A stretch of DNA of 64,000 nucleotides from Coix lacryma-jobi var. lacryma-jobi (GCA_009763385.1 CM019831.1:81255845-81319844); one strand, 5' to 3'. Numbered from the stretch's first letter, positions 22,040 to 33,007 are shown. Translations and numbers: made by a program. The notes: a model not told the origin generated them from the letters alone.

Positions 22040-24651
22040 TGCCCCGGCCCACTTCGCAGTTGCAGCACGCCCGCAATTCCTCCCGCCGTCGCTGACCAGC
22101 ATGGCCCGCACGTCAGCCGCTCCGCTGCCGCGCCTTCTCCCCTTTCTTCTCGCCGACAACTCAACCCCACTGGTCAGAGTCATCACCTCCCTCTCGTATC
22201 CATGTCGAACTTGAGCCCGAGCCCCAAATCTTCCTCGACCATGCCTCCTCCCTTGCCCCTCGACCACGCCAAGCCTCCCTATAAAGCCCCCGAGCAACCG
22301 TCGTCTCTGCCCTTCCAAAAATCACAGCGTCCTATGCCCTAGAAAACCCTAGTGCCGAGCTCCGCTGCAACCGAGATACCGCTGCCATCGTCGTCAAGCT
22401 CCGGCCATCATCGGCCTCCGCAAGGTCTTCCCCGAGATATGTGTAGTTCCCACGAAGCCAGCTGGTCCCTTCTCTATCTTTTTCTCTCTCGGTTTTGATC
22501 TAACCGAGCTCGTCGTCGTTGCAGAGCCGTCACCACCTCCAAACTGAGCACCCTGCCGCTATCACGCCATCTCCAACGCCATCTTCACATCTAGTGAGTC
22601 TGCCATGAGCTTCTGGTTCGTTTGGACCAGGAATCATGGTCTATACTGCTCTATAGATCAAACCCGAAAGCCATCGCCCAAGTCCAGCGATGGCACTGCC
22701 ATACGCGTCGTCTCCTCCTTGCCCTCCGATCTAACAGCGCCGCCCTCCTCCCCATTTTAATCCTGAGCGCCCATCTCAGATCCAACGCCCAGAAAAGCCA
22801 AATACCCCTCCCTGTGTTGTTTTGCAAATAAACCCTTATAAGTTTCTATGCATCAACCCGCGGTCCTTTGCTCCCTGTTCACTGAGTCTGTGCAGACTTA
22901 CATCCAAGACCCTGTGCTTTTCCTTTATTGAGGCGCAGTCCAGCCGAAATTTAGTTTTTGTTTTATTTATTTATAAATTGCAAAATCAAGTTTGATTCAA
23001 TCACAGTTTTGCCACTAACTACAAAAGCTCATATCTTCTTCGTTTTAACTCCGATTTTGTCCGTTCAACTTGCGTTAGATTTGTTTTGAAAAGACCTACC
23101 TGATAATATAACTTTCAATATTATTTTACATAATTAAAATTTGAGTTAGATCTAATCTAGTAATTAGGGTTTTGTAACTTGTTTAATTCATAACTTTTAT
23201 GTTCAACTCCGATTAGAGTGATCTTCGCGTCTGTATGACCGTAGTGAATCGTAGATCAGTTTTCAAAACTCTTAATCTTATTTTCTTATGATTGATGTAC
23301 TGTTCTAATCATAGGCTATGTTTGCTTTGCATGATTGGTGTTGGATGTTTGCGTGGTGTTCTATGTCTGGTCGGTGAGTTTTACGTTGGCGATCAAGAAG
23401 AAGAAGATCATAATCAAGAGTCAACCTTTGGAAGTCTGCAAGTCAACAGAAGAATGATCTTGAGTTTAAGGCAAGTATAGCATGTGATCCTCCCTGATGT
23501 CCTAATAACCTTAATTCACTATAATCATCATATGCATGTGTCTACCTTGATGCCTATATAGACTTATCCTAGATGTTTGATCTTGTACCTTGATAACCTT
23601 GGGTATGCATTGGGTAGCTTGATGCTAGTGCTCAACTCAAATTATGATCATGTAAATTTTTTTAATGGTATATGTGACATGTTAAAATATGACTTTTATA
23701 GCAACATGGTTTAGGAACTACTATAAGGGATCATCCGGGACTTACAGTGCAACCATGAGGGTTATATGGCTCTGACCTTAGCTCAGTATGAGGACCTTTT
23801 CTAGCTTGTTAGTGGTTACCCGAAAGGGCGCATAAGGCGCTTGCCGACATGGGTATAGTGCGACTTTTGTCCACGTGTGTATAGGCTGCGTGTTATTGTG
23901 CCACCTAGAAGGAGGGCTCTACATCCCCTTGCCTTAAGACCTAGCGGCCCTTTGTTAGACGAACCTATGAAATGCTGCGCAGTGAACCCTGTCGTGCACC
24001 TTGAAAGTGTAATGTGGGCCTTGCAAACCCTGGCGTACGGGAATCGTTACTCATCAGGTAAAGTGTACAACCTCTACAGAGTGTAAAACTGATATATCGG
24101 TCGTGCTCACGGTTACGAGCGGCCTAGAATTCTAATGGTATAGTTGTTGCTTAATAATAATGATGATGATACTATATTTATTCAATGGATACATGTTTAC
24201 TTGATCATATGTTTAAATTGGGATGGATATACTTTGATGCTACTTAATGCTAAAATTATGCCAATTAAAAGCTTCTGCGGTTAAACCCGTGTCAGCCTTT
24301 TGAGCCTCATGAACTCCATGTTATATTTGTTAAGTATGAGATGTACTTATGCTTGCTTTACTTTTCAATACATTGAAAAAATCCCGGATGGGTACCAGAA
24401 TGCCGGAAGTTGGAGAAGTTAGGCTTGTGATCAACCAGTCAGTTGTTCTCTGTGAAGTTGGTGTCTCCATCTGAAGATCGGAGTGTCTTTCCGCTGTCTG
24501 CTCCTTAAGGTTATGTTTTTTGTGTTTATACGTTATGTATTTAAGCATTATCTTTTGATATTACCCTTTATTTGTAGCTATATGTGAGATTTGACTTCCT
24601 GGGCTCACATATGGTGTATATCCGGTTTTGTTCTTAAAATCGGGTGTGACA
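22040..24651 (+). mobile_element. Chromo-B 3' LTR, right piece
   Basis: Continues the LTR interrupted at 9261 and ends in GGGTGTGACA. With the left piece it gives a full LTR of about 3.16 kb. The region from 22755 matches the 5' LTR remnant (6066-7967). A TATA box CTATAAAG occurs at 22279-22286. Open frames in 21920-22342 on both strands reflect G+C-rich LTR sequence, not genes. Confidence 0.92.
22279..22286 (+). promoter_or_regulatory. TATA box, Chromo-B LTR
   Basis: CTATAAAG in G+C-rich context (CCTCCCTATAAAGCCCC), followed after about 60 bp by a plausible leader. This is the only surviving promoter copy of this element in the window. Confidence 0.65.
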
Positions 24652-24665
24652 AAATATGAAATTTA

Positions 24666-24720
24666 CTAGTAGGCCTCAAAACCTAGGCTGACGGGTTTAC
24701 CGGTTTGGGCCTCAAAATAG
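24666..24720 (+). repeat. Remnant of U3 hairpin array in Cop-F LTR
   Basis: Two degraded units around the conserved loop GGCCTCA with AAACCTAGG and CCGGTTT arms. It is the same position and design as the arrays at 32545 and 46808, cut by the Chromo-B junction. Confidence 0.55.
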
Positions 24721-25588
24721 GGCGGAGGTTCTTATGCAGAACGAGTCGACGCGTGGCGGCACTGAGAGGCTTGCGTCGTGGCGTAGCTATCAGTGAGAAG
24801 GCACGGCGGTCGATGGGACGGCACTTGGCGGCATCCTAGAGCTTGCGTCGAGGCAAAGCGAAGGATGATAAGGCACGTGGTCATTGGATGAAAACTGCCA
24901 GAGTTGGACAGTTTTACCCCCTAGTGGGTATTTGGGCTGAGTACTTCATGTGAGGGCGTTTTTGTCTTCAGACGTGCGCCTATATATATGTGAAGGGGCT
25001 GTTTGGGACAATTAATTTAAAATATTATGAGGAGAGGCTAGGGTTAGAGAGAGGAGTGGCTCTTGTTCTTGAGCTTTTCGCCATCCGAGCTTTGTTGTTG
25101 AGGAGTGGCTTGTAGCTCGACACCACGATCTATACAATCCTTCATCTTGTTGAAATCCAAGGATCAATTTTGTGCTCCTCTTTGTTGGCTGAAATTTGGA
25201 TTGAATTTGTGTATTGTTCTTCGTGTTTCTCTCTTTTCCCATTCGGTGAATTGGCTCGTTCTTCCAATCTGAGGGATGGTTTTCAATTCTGCTTGAATCA
25301 AGTTGTGCTAGGACCAGAGTGTCATCTTTCCACTGATGGATTTCCTCCCAAACCTCACGAGCGCATAGATCGGGTTGTTTTCGTGTTCGTTCTCCAAACT
25401 TTCCCTTTTTCTAGTGTTCTTTGGATTTCTCACGGATGAGTTGGTTTGGAGAGATGATATCCTAGGATTAGCTTCCCAACACGTAGAGGAACACTTGGGT
25501 GAAGTTTGGTTGCAGCCTCGTTCGATTTGGTTGAGTTCCAATCGAATTTGAGTTTGATACGGGCAGTTTTTGTGTAGTCTGGGCATTC

Positions 25589-25757
25589 CCGGACTGTCCG
25601 GCACTCATCCCCAGACTGTCCGGGGGTCGGGGCTGTTCACGGGCAGCAAGGTTGCTGTTTTCATTTTTGAATGATGGACTGTCTAGGCCTCATTCCCGAA
25701 CTGTCCGGGGTTCTATAGCGGACAGTCCGCGGTTCACTAGCAGAGAGTCCGCCACTG
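25589..25757 (+). repeat. GGACTGTCC palindrome cluster in Cop-F LTR
   Basis: Several copies including CCGGACTGTCCGG (25589-25601) and GCGGACAGTCCGC (25718-25730), each a near-perfect palindrome around one central base, plus decayed copies. It is equivalent to the clusters in Cop-D LTRs. Confidence 0.75.
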
Positions 25758-26339
25758 CACAGTTTTGCTGTTTTCGTCCGTATCTTTTGCATTCGAGCTC
25801 CGATTTGAGATCCGTTTGTTGCGTTGGTTTCCTAACTTCTTAAGGATCATTCCAAATTACTTTTGCCACCATTTGTCAAAGTATTTTTGGTCGGACACTT
25901 CCTTCTTCTCCATAGGAGTTAAGTGTTCTGCTTTCAGAGTTTTGACGGTTCTAGCATCCGTATCTTTTGCGTTCGAGCTTTGATTTGAGATCCGTCTGTT
26001 GCGTAAGTTTCCTAACTTCATAAGGATCTTTCCAAGGTACCTTTTCCACCAGTTGGCCTAAGTATTTTTGGTCAGACACTTCCTTCTTCACCATAGGAGT
26101 GGGGTGTTCCGTTATCGGAGGTTCGATTGTCCTAGGAGCTTGCTTGTCCTACTTTGTGGTGACCTGCTGTGTTCTAATGGAACATCCACCCTATAATTTG
26201 GGTCATGGTCATCACGGTTATGGCTCTTAGCTTTTGGGGTTGATTTTCCAGGACAGTGGCCTAAATATTTCGATAGAAATTTTTACGGGTCCCATTCACC
26301 CCCCCCCTCCCCTCTGGTCGCCGTTTCTGGTCCTTCAAT

Positions 26340-26351
26340 TGGTATCGGAGC
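26340..26351 (+). promoter_or_regulatory. Cop-F primer-binding site (tRNA-iMet, one mismatch)
   Basis: TGGTATCGGAGC, one base different from the Cop-C site, two bases after the LTR end. Confidence 0.82.
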
Positions 26352-26483
26352 CAGTTAAGGATCTCTCTACCTTAACCAGTTCTGGATCCATGAAGGCAAC
26401 CTTTTTAGAGCGGTTTTATTTCTGACTTTGTTTGTCGAAGTGTTTGATCTTTTGTTTGGCTAACACTGACGATGCTTTTAGAA

Positions 26484-26805
26484 ATGGCATCAAGTTCTTC
26501 TTCTAGCGTGTCTTTGTCCTCAGGTTTGAATGATGGACATGCGATTGATAGGGCGGAATGCGAGGTGGATGCTTTGCTAGACTTCCTAGGAGATGATGAG
26601 CATTCAATGGAGGATCTTATACGTGAACTTGGCAAGGCCAAGAAAGGTACACTTGTCGCTAGTCTTGGGATTTTGTCCCAACGATTTAATGCTTGTGTTG
26701 AGCATAATGATAGAAATGATGAACTTTGTGATACCTTGCGTAGAAAGATTGAGAAGTTGAATTTCTCCATCGCTAGGTTAAAATGTGGTCTTTCTCATTG
26801 GAAGT
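26484..26805 (+). CDS. Cop-F unknown ORF, cut by Ath-2
   Basis: An open frame begins at Met 26484 (MASSSSSSVSLSSGLNDG); an upstream Met at 26472 is also possible. It stays open through 26805, where the Ath-2 LTR begins. It encodes a Ser-rich start, an acidic middle and a likely coiled coil (LCDTLRRKIEKLNFSIARLK). It does not resemble the gag start of Cop-C, which lies at the same distance from the PBS, so I do not assign a function. It could be the start of a different gag or an extra leader ORF. Codons after 26805 belong to Ath-2. Confidence 0.45.
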
Positions 26806-28640
26806 TGTTGATAGTCCTTACAGTCAACATTATACCATCAACTAGTGCATAAAACAATGATAAGCATGTAACCATGCATAGTTGTAGGGTTTGATTCTAA
26901 CAAGTTCCACGAGTTGTGTAGTTCTCACTTGTTTTGCAGGAACATCAACATTTCACTACATAAAAGTATCTCAAGTGATGAATTAGATCATACCATTGCG
27001 AAGAGCTCGTCGAGACGATCAAAATGACCACATGGTTTGCTACATTTGGAGTCCCGACGAGAGAGTCCTTATTGGCTACGACTATGACATGGAAGCTTCT
27101 AGAAACAACCTGGAGTGATCACCAAGCAACATAATACAGGGACTAAACTAACAGAGTCAACAACATTGGTGAACTATTGTTTTCCAGGGAGTTTTATAGA
27201 AGACGGAAAGAGATTGAATCCTTCTCCAACAAGACAAATCGTGCAAACGGATGGAAAGGCGCATTAGGGCAACAAGGTTCCAGAAGACGTGACGATGAAG
27301 CAACCACCTGGGGGATGACAGGTGGGGTTGGCCGGCCCCACCCCCGGGCCGGCCGGCCTGGGCCAGGTCCCCCTTCGGCCCATCTTCATGGAGCATGACC
27401 TAATCGACCTCCTCGATGCATCTAAGCCCTTGTTCAAGGTCGGTTTGATCGGAGGGTCACGGTTCATCCCACCGGGCTATATAAGCAGCCCCAGACCCCC
27501 CTCCCTGAAGCAATCCTCAGATCTATCTTCATATCATCAGGCAATTATAGAGATAGAGTTACGGATTTAGAGATTAGAGATTAGATTAGAGCTCTACTTC
27601 GAGATTAGAATTAGAATTAGGTAGAAATAAGTGGAGTTGAGCGCGGCTCAGGATTCCGGATCGTCATCAAGAGTTCTGGTAATTCTTGTAATCAACTTTG
27701 TGCTATTTCAATTATCATTATGTTTCTCTTTATTTCGTTCTTAGTTTGTTCTAGTTGTATGCTTGATATAGTTCTAATTGATAGTAAGTTCATACATATG
27801 TTCGTAAAGCGCTTAGTTCGATTCCGGATTGGATTAAGTGGTCGATATAATGTAGGCATGGTGCTTAGATTATGTTTACCTATGAATGCACCCTATTCTC
27901 TAGGCTAGAAAGTGGTAGCTCGCGAGGGTGACTCTTATAGCCTCGTTGAATCCTTTGTAGTCCACTCCCCGAGTCTAGGACAAGTAGAACCTGGTTACAC
28001 TGAAGGAATTACTCTGGATATGAACTTCTTTCGTAATATTCCTTATGTATGGGTGGATGATTAATTATGCTATAGATGATATCATTTGCTAGGACTAACT
28101 TAGACTTAATAGAAGTAATATAACTTAGGAGTCTAATCTCTTAACGTATCGATTAGTTCTCAATTCTGCTTGATCATTTGAGTCTCTCTCTCTAATTATG
28201 AATTCCCTGCTAGTCTCTGTTATTTACCTTGTTTATCATTATTATCATTATCATTATCCTTTTGCCTTACCCCAGTATTAGACGAGAGGTGAGTAATTAG
28301 ATTCATGTCTAATTATATATATTTGCAATTCTTAAGCCATATCATTCTTATTCTTAACCCTGTTAAGCTCATGATGGTAGAATTATAAATAATGATACCT
28401 GGAACATTCCTGGGTGAAATGCTACAATGGGTGTATTTTATCTGTGCGCTTGCGGATAACCTTTATTTCATATCTTATCAAAGTGTCGTGATATAAATAC
28501 AATCACATCTCTAGTGTTACTGTTAGTGGTGATAGCCTAGCGTTAGAGTGATGCTATGAGATGTTTACCCATATTTCTGGCATTAGTACCACGGGTAGAT
28601 TCTAACCTACTCTTGGTAGCGATGCTAAGAAATGCCAATA
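26806..28640 (+). mobile_element. Ath-2 5' LTR
   Basis: Starts TGTTGATAGTCC; the 3' LTR starts TGTTGACAGTCC at 50809. It carries a G+C-rich block of GGCCGGCC words (about 27330-27375) and a TATA box at 27478. The right end is placed at CCAATA by analogy with Ath-1 and is uncertain by a few bases. Confidence 0.85.
27478..27486 (+). promoter_or_regulatory. TATA box, Ath-2 5' LTR
   Basis: CTATATAAG in CCGGGCTATATAAGCAGCC, about 110 bp after the GGCCGGCC block. The other copy in the window (about 63886) reads AATATAAG after CGAGC, a weakened box. Confidence 0.75.
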
Positions 28641-28648
28641 AGCATTTC

Positions 28649-28666
28649 TGGCGCCGTTCCCGGGGA
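28649..28666 (+). promoter_or_regulatory. Ath-2 primer-binding site (tRNA-Asp, one mismatch)
   Basis: TGGCGCCGTTCCCGGGGA, one base different from the Ath-1 site. Confidence 0.88.
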
Positions 28667-28876
28667 GCTTTCAGGAACTTTTATATATGGCTACAGAAGA
28701 ATACATCGAACATATATACTTTAGATAAGAATCATCACCTCTGTCTTTATAGGATTACTATTGTTTTACTTTTGTTTATATCTTATACAGGGTAATACAG
28801 GTTTAGTTGTGATCAATCACTGTTCTATCAAAAAGCAACTCAACCTAGAAGAAGATCGAGTCAAGTAGTGAAGACG

Positions 28877-30345
28877 ATGGCCAACAAGACTTTGCTAGAG
28901 TTCACTGCTCCCAACATTGGAAACATTCGGACTGGACCAACACTCCAGACGGATAACTTAGAGTTTGAGCTCAAGCCAAGCCTTATCAACCTAGTCCAAG
29001 ATACTACATTCAGTGGAAAAGCACAAGAAGATGCCACTTCCCATCTACAGGATTTCTTGGAGATCGGAAGCACCATCATCATCAAGGACATTGCCCAAGA
29101 CATCATACTTCTTCGGTTATTGCCATTCTCACTTTAGGGAAGAGCGAAGCAGTGGTTCTACACTAATAAAGAAGACATCAACACATGGGACAAATGTTCA
29201 GAAGCTTTTCTATCAAGGTTTTTCCTTATAGGCAAAACCAATGCCTGAAGAGGAAAGATTAGAAGTTTTCAGCAACACAAAGGAGAAACCATTCCAGAAG
29301 CTCGGGATCGCTTTCAAGATTACATTTTAGAATGCCCGCACCATGGAATGGAAGATTGATTGCTCATGCACAGATTCTACAGTGGACTCACTCAGAAGTC
29401 ACGTGAGCAACTAGATGCTACTGCTAGAGGATCATTTATGTCACTTACTCCTGGAAAAGCTGAAGTCCTTATGGAGAAGATAGCTGAGAATCAAAGCTAA
29501 AAACAAGACAAGAATCAATGATGTCACCAGATGTAGGAAGTCCCACAAGAAGTGAAGGCACAACAACAAAGATGGATCTGTTACTAGGATGACTAGACCA
29601 ACGTGAGAAATACAAAAGAGATCGTCAAGCTATTCAAGATGCATTCGATGCTCAGACTAGATATGAAGAGAACAATCAGGACAATGCAAACATCATGAAT
29701 AACTCTTCTACACTACGAGAGCAAGGATGGAATCAACACTCCACTTATCAAGGTAAGTCCTTAGACAATTTCAATTCTTCCCATTTTAAGCAAATGCCTT
29801 TAAGAGATATAATCATAGAGCAAGCTAGAGTTAACGACACTATTATTAGGAAGCTTGTTTTCACAGATAAAGCCTTAGAGGATATAAATGCAAAAATGGA
29901 TGAGTTTTCTTCTTCTCTAAAAGAACAAACTAATATAAATAAAAAGATAGAGACACATTTGGCCAAATTGGCTGCTGTTTTGCATGTTGCCACTAACCCT
30001 GAGCAGATACAAGCTATAACTACTAGTGGTGGGAAGGTCACTCATGATCCCCAATATCCAAAAGGAGCAAGGGGACAGACAGCGCCAGTGATGCCAACTG
30101 TAACAGAAGAAAAGAAAGACGATGAAGTTGAAGAAGTAGATCCACCACTACCAGAAATGATGCAAGATTATCATGACACCAACCACCTACCATTACCACG
30201 TAGAAAGAGGAGAGCCACAGCGAATGAGCAGTTCAGTAAGTTTGTTGAAGTGATTCAAAAATTACACATCAATATTCCTCTCTTAGATGCTATACAGGTA
30301 CCCACCTATGCAAGATATCTAAGAGACATCCTCAACAACAAATGA
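28877..30345 (+). pseudogene. gag: Ath-2 gag, broken
   Basis: Starts at Met 28877 (MANKTLLEFTAPNIGN). The gag core is recognisable (NLEFELKPSLINLVQD, LLRLLPFSL, then GRAKQWFY after a stop). Breaks: TAG at 29135-29137, a frameshift near 29215-29240, and further stops around 29360 and 29500. The C-terminal part is open again from 29695 to 30345, with a likely coiled coil (DINAKMDEFSSSLKEQTN...KKIETHLAKLAAVL) and a basic PLPRRKRRA stretch. It stops at 30343-30345, just ahead of protease. Gag would form the particle; no zinc knuckle is seen. Confidence 0.8.
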
Positions 30346-30915
30346 CCACTACCCACCACTAAGGTAATCAAGCTGATAGAAGAGTGTAGTGCGGCCATCC
30401 TCAACACTTCTCCACAAAAGAAGAAAGATCCAGGATGCCCTACTATCGACTATTCAATCGGTGATCAACACTTCAACAATGTGCTATGTGATCTCGGAGC
30501 AAGTGCGAGCGTGATGCCCAAGACAGTCTTTGATAAACTCCATCATTCAAGACTTGTCCCAACATCAATGTGCCTACAACTTACCGATCAATCACTCCGC
30601 TATCCAGAAGGAATTGATGAAGATGTTCCAGTCAAGATTAGAGAGTTCTTCATACCAGTTGACTTTGTGGTATTGGACATGCAATCAGACTCGAAAGTGT
30701 CACTCATTTTAGGGAGACCTTTTCTGAGTACTGCAAATGCCCACATCAATGTTGGAATTGGAGAAGTCAGACTCAACATCAATGGACAAGAAGAATGTTT
30801 TCCATTCAAGACAAAGCCTGAGTTAGATTCAACAGCAAAGGTGGTAAGTGAAGAGGGAGATCAACAGTCACTAGAGGAACCATCCTCAGGGAAGGCTACA
30901 ACCCCTCCAGAATGA
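30346..30915 (+). CDS. Ath-2 aspartic protease domain
   Basis: Open in the gag frame after the stop at 30343-30345. From Met 30481 it shows the protease active site as CDLGASASVMPK (about residues 3-14) and the matching distal motif SLILGRPFLSTANAHINV. The D-L-G-A form of the active site is typical of Athila/Tat elements. The protein ends at 30915 with an acidic tail and no RT. Protease would cleave Gag. The stop between gag and protease could be decay or a suppressible stop; one copy cannot tell. Confidence 0.82.
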   Translation, partial: PLPTTKVIKLIEECSAAILNTSPQKKKDPGCPTIDYSIGDQHFNNVLCDLGASASVMPKTVFDKLHHSRLVPTSMCLQLTDQSLRYPEGIDEDVPVKIREFFIPVDFVVLDMQSDSKVSLILGRPFLSTANAHINVGIGEVRLNINGQEECFPFKTKPELDSTAKVVSEEGDQQSLEEPSSGKATTPPE

Positions 30916-31786
30916 CAACTTTGGAGACGTCCAATTCGGTGGACTTTAAAACCCCGAACCTTCACCGGGAGGTAACTCGGTAGTTATCCATATTTACTTT
31001 CTTGCACTCTCATTTCTGCATATGCATATGAAAACCAAATAAAAATATAAAAATCAGGCCTCGAGTAAATATTTTTTACGGTGTGTAAAAACCCAAAAGA
31101 ATATTTACTGTGGTGGCACAAAAATATGTCTCGCATTCGTAATCATTTTTCATTACATAAAAGTAATTTAGTTTTCTGAAATTTTCTACATGGTAATTAT
31201 TTTTCACCACCGGGACCCACTTTCTTGGGACCCACCTTTTGGAATCACTACTACTTTGCTTCCTAACCACTCAACTAAGCACCAGAACACTTTGAACTTT
31301 GTATGGACAAAATTCTTGCTTAGAATTGAAGCATTCTTTGAGTGGAGGGAAGAACACTAGGTGGGCCCTAGAGGGGGCCAGCCGACCCCACCACTAGGCC
31401 AGCCAACCTGCCCTGGCCACGGCTATAAGTAGCCACCTCTCGGAGCTCTCCACATTCACACACAAGCCTCTCAATCCTCTCCTTTCAGCAGAAATCATTT
31501 TGAAATCTGTTTGCTAGCTCAAAGCTTCAATCGAGTGTGAGAAACCAAGAGAGAAGGAAGAGTTTAGTAGAGAAGAGAAAGTAGGAGTGTGAGAAGTTTT
31601 AAACTTAAGTAGAGAACAAGTTTTAAAGAAGAGTAGTGTTGTTCAATTCAATCATAAACCACTCTCTTGATAAACTAACCTCCGAACAATTGACTTGAGA
31701 ACGGCTAACCGCTGATTGTTTATATTTTTCTAACCCATTCCATAGTCTGTTCTTGTTTGGTTGTTTGTTTTTCTCTATTCAATAGG
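30916..31786 (+). other. Ath-2 inter-ORF region with promoter-like and splice-like signals
   Basis: No coding frame. The first part (30955-31140) is shared with Ath-1 13710-13990. A donor-like AG/GTAACT lies at 30970-30977. A G+C-rich block (31373-31421) resembles the U3 block of the Ath-2 LTR and is followed at once by CTATAAGTA (31423-31431) and a C/A-rich leader-like stretch. The last 40 bases are a pyrimidine tract ending TTCAATAG, directly before G-ATG of ORF2. Confidence 0.6.
31423..31431 (+). promoter_or_regulatory. Candidate internal TATA box before ORF2
   Basis: CTATAAGTA after GGCCACGG, 356 bases upstream of the ORF2 ATG, preceded by a GGCC-rich module similar to the LTR promoter module at 27330-27375. 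Candidate promoter for a separate ORF2 transcript; inference. Confidence 0.45.
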
Positions 31787-32080
31787 ATGAGTAAGAAGTC
31801 CTTCGGAAAGATCGGGCTTGGACGCCTCACGATGAGCAGCTCAAGAGCAAACTCCGACATGAACGTCGATTTGCCGGCACACTCGCAAGCATCCTCGTTC
31901 CGCTCCACCTCCGAAGGTATGAATGTATTAATGGAGGAAACGGACCTTAAGCTACAAGGGAGTGAGGAGAAGGCAAGATTTAGGAACCAAAAGAATAGGA
32001 CCTTCAGGCCAATGCCGATCTACGACCTGCAACTTCTACAAGATATAGGTATGGATGTCGAATTCCTCAGTATTTTCACT
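31787..32080 (+). CDS. Ath-2 ORF2, first part (interrupted by Cop-C)
   Basis: 98 codons from Met 31787 (MSKKSFGKIGLGRLTMSSS). A basic, Ser-rich N-terminus is followed by a TFRPMPIYDLQLLQDIG segment. The frame is in phase with the second part at 48414 across the Cop-C insertion; the total is 330 codons with no stop or frameshift. No signal peptide or membrane segment is visible. It has no RT, integrase or protease motif. Its place (after protease, before the 3' UTR) is that of the extra ORF of Athila-type elements, and its second half resembles Athila ORF-1-type proteins. The start is supported by an AG acceptor-like site immediately upstream. Confidence 0.75.
32076..32080. repeat. TSD of Cop-C, left copy
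   Basis: TCACT, identical to 48409-48413. It falls inside ORF2. Confidence 0.95.
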
Positions 32081-32544
32081 TGTGAACACAAGGTTGATAT
32101 GTGACCTTATGGTTGCCTTCCTGAGTGATGAGCGATCGGTCAACAGGCTCACTGGAAGGGGTGAGAGGGAACATGTCTCTTAGATGTGTTGAGGAGCAGG
32201 TGTGGAGCTCAGAGACAGTGGTCGAAGGTGAGGTGAAGGTCAAGTAGAGACGTGTCGTGCCGATGGACCGGGAGTGGTGAAGGGCGGACGTGAGGCTTGG
32301 ACCGACGGACCAGGAGACCTGAGGACCAGCTCTGGTAGCTGGCATGTGGCATCGACGAGCGAGAACACATGGGGATGTGCGGTGCATCGGCCGAGTCGGG
32401 AGGAAGGTGATGGCGTCGTGACACTTGGCAGGAGGCTGAGAAGGAAGGCGAATGCACTGCACCTGGCATGGAGGTTGGACATGCATCGGCATCGGTGCTG
32501 ATGGTCGGGGTGTGAGAACCACATCCCGTCTATGGCGTGGGTTT

Positions 32545-32752
32545 GGTAGTTGAGCCTTGAAAAACTACCCTCAACGGTTTCCGAGTTTGGGCCACAAAAC
32601 TCGGGGTGGCGGGTTTTCCGAGTTTGGGCCTCAAAACTCGGCGAGGACGGTTTCTAGGTTTGGGCCTCAAAACCTGGGATCGTGGGTTTCTGAGTTTGGG
32701 CCACAAAACTCAGTCAGAGGACAGGTTTCCCGGTTTCAGCCTCAAAACTGGG
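32545..32752 (+). repeat. Six-unit covarying hairpin array in U3 (Cop-C 5' LTR)
   Basis: Five 24-nt hairpins with 8-bp stems and 8-nt loops lie at 32581-32604, 32618-32641, 32654-32677, 32690-32713 and 32729-32752 (spacing 36-39), preceded by a variant with stem GGTAGTT/AACTACC (32545-32569). The 5' arms are CCGAGTTT, CCGAGTTT, CTAGGTTT, CTGAGTTT, CCCGGTTT; the 3' arms change in step (AAACTCGG, AAACTCGG, AAACCTGG, AAACTCAG, AAACTGGG). The loop stays GGGCC(A/T)CA or close to it. Confidence 0.88.
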
Positions 32753-33007
32753 GGGAGGTCCAAAAAGGACGGTCGACGCATGGCGGCGTGGAGAGGCTGG
32801 CGCGGCGACGAACCTATCCACGAGGCAGGCGCTGTGGTCAACAGGACGGCACGTGGCGGCATCCTGAGGCTTGCGTCGAGGCGAAGCAAAGGATGAGGAA
32901 GGCGCATGGCCGTCAGATTAAAACTCTTCAGAGTTGGACCGGGATACCCCTTGGGTTGGCCGCTTCGCTCTTGTATCTAGGGGTAGAAGGGGACTATTGT
33001 ACTTAGG

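Larger units (their letters stand above)
24652..26337 (+). mobile_element. Cop-F LTR, left-truncated (SIRE-like copia)
   Basis: Abuts Chromo-B directly, so Chromo-B probably inserted within it. From 24660 it follows the same order as the Cop-C LTR: hairpin-array remnant, a GACGCGTGGCGGC-like block, TATA-like TATATATATG (about 24981), GGACTGTCCG palindromes (25589-25757), a C-run (CATTCACCCCC) and the end GGTCCTTCA. Repeated phrases such as TCCGTATCTTTTGC with TTCGAGCT occur twice (about 25779 and 25959), a local duplication of about 180 bp. Confidence 0.82.

Noticed and set aside
26806..31786. Host gene between the LTR and ORF2
   Set aside because: Gag and protease motifs and the Athila-type PBS account for the coding segments; the remainder is shared with Ath-1.
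32076..33006. Multiple frames of 65-150 codons on both strands
   Set aside because: They run through the U3 hairpin array and the LTR; repeats of Gly/Pro/Leu arise from the array unit. The same frames recur in 46305-47267.
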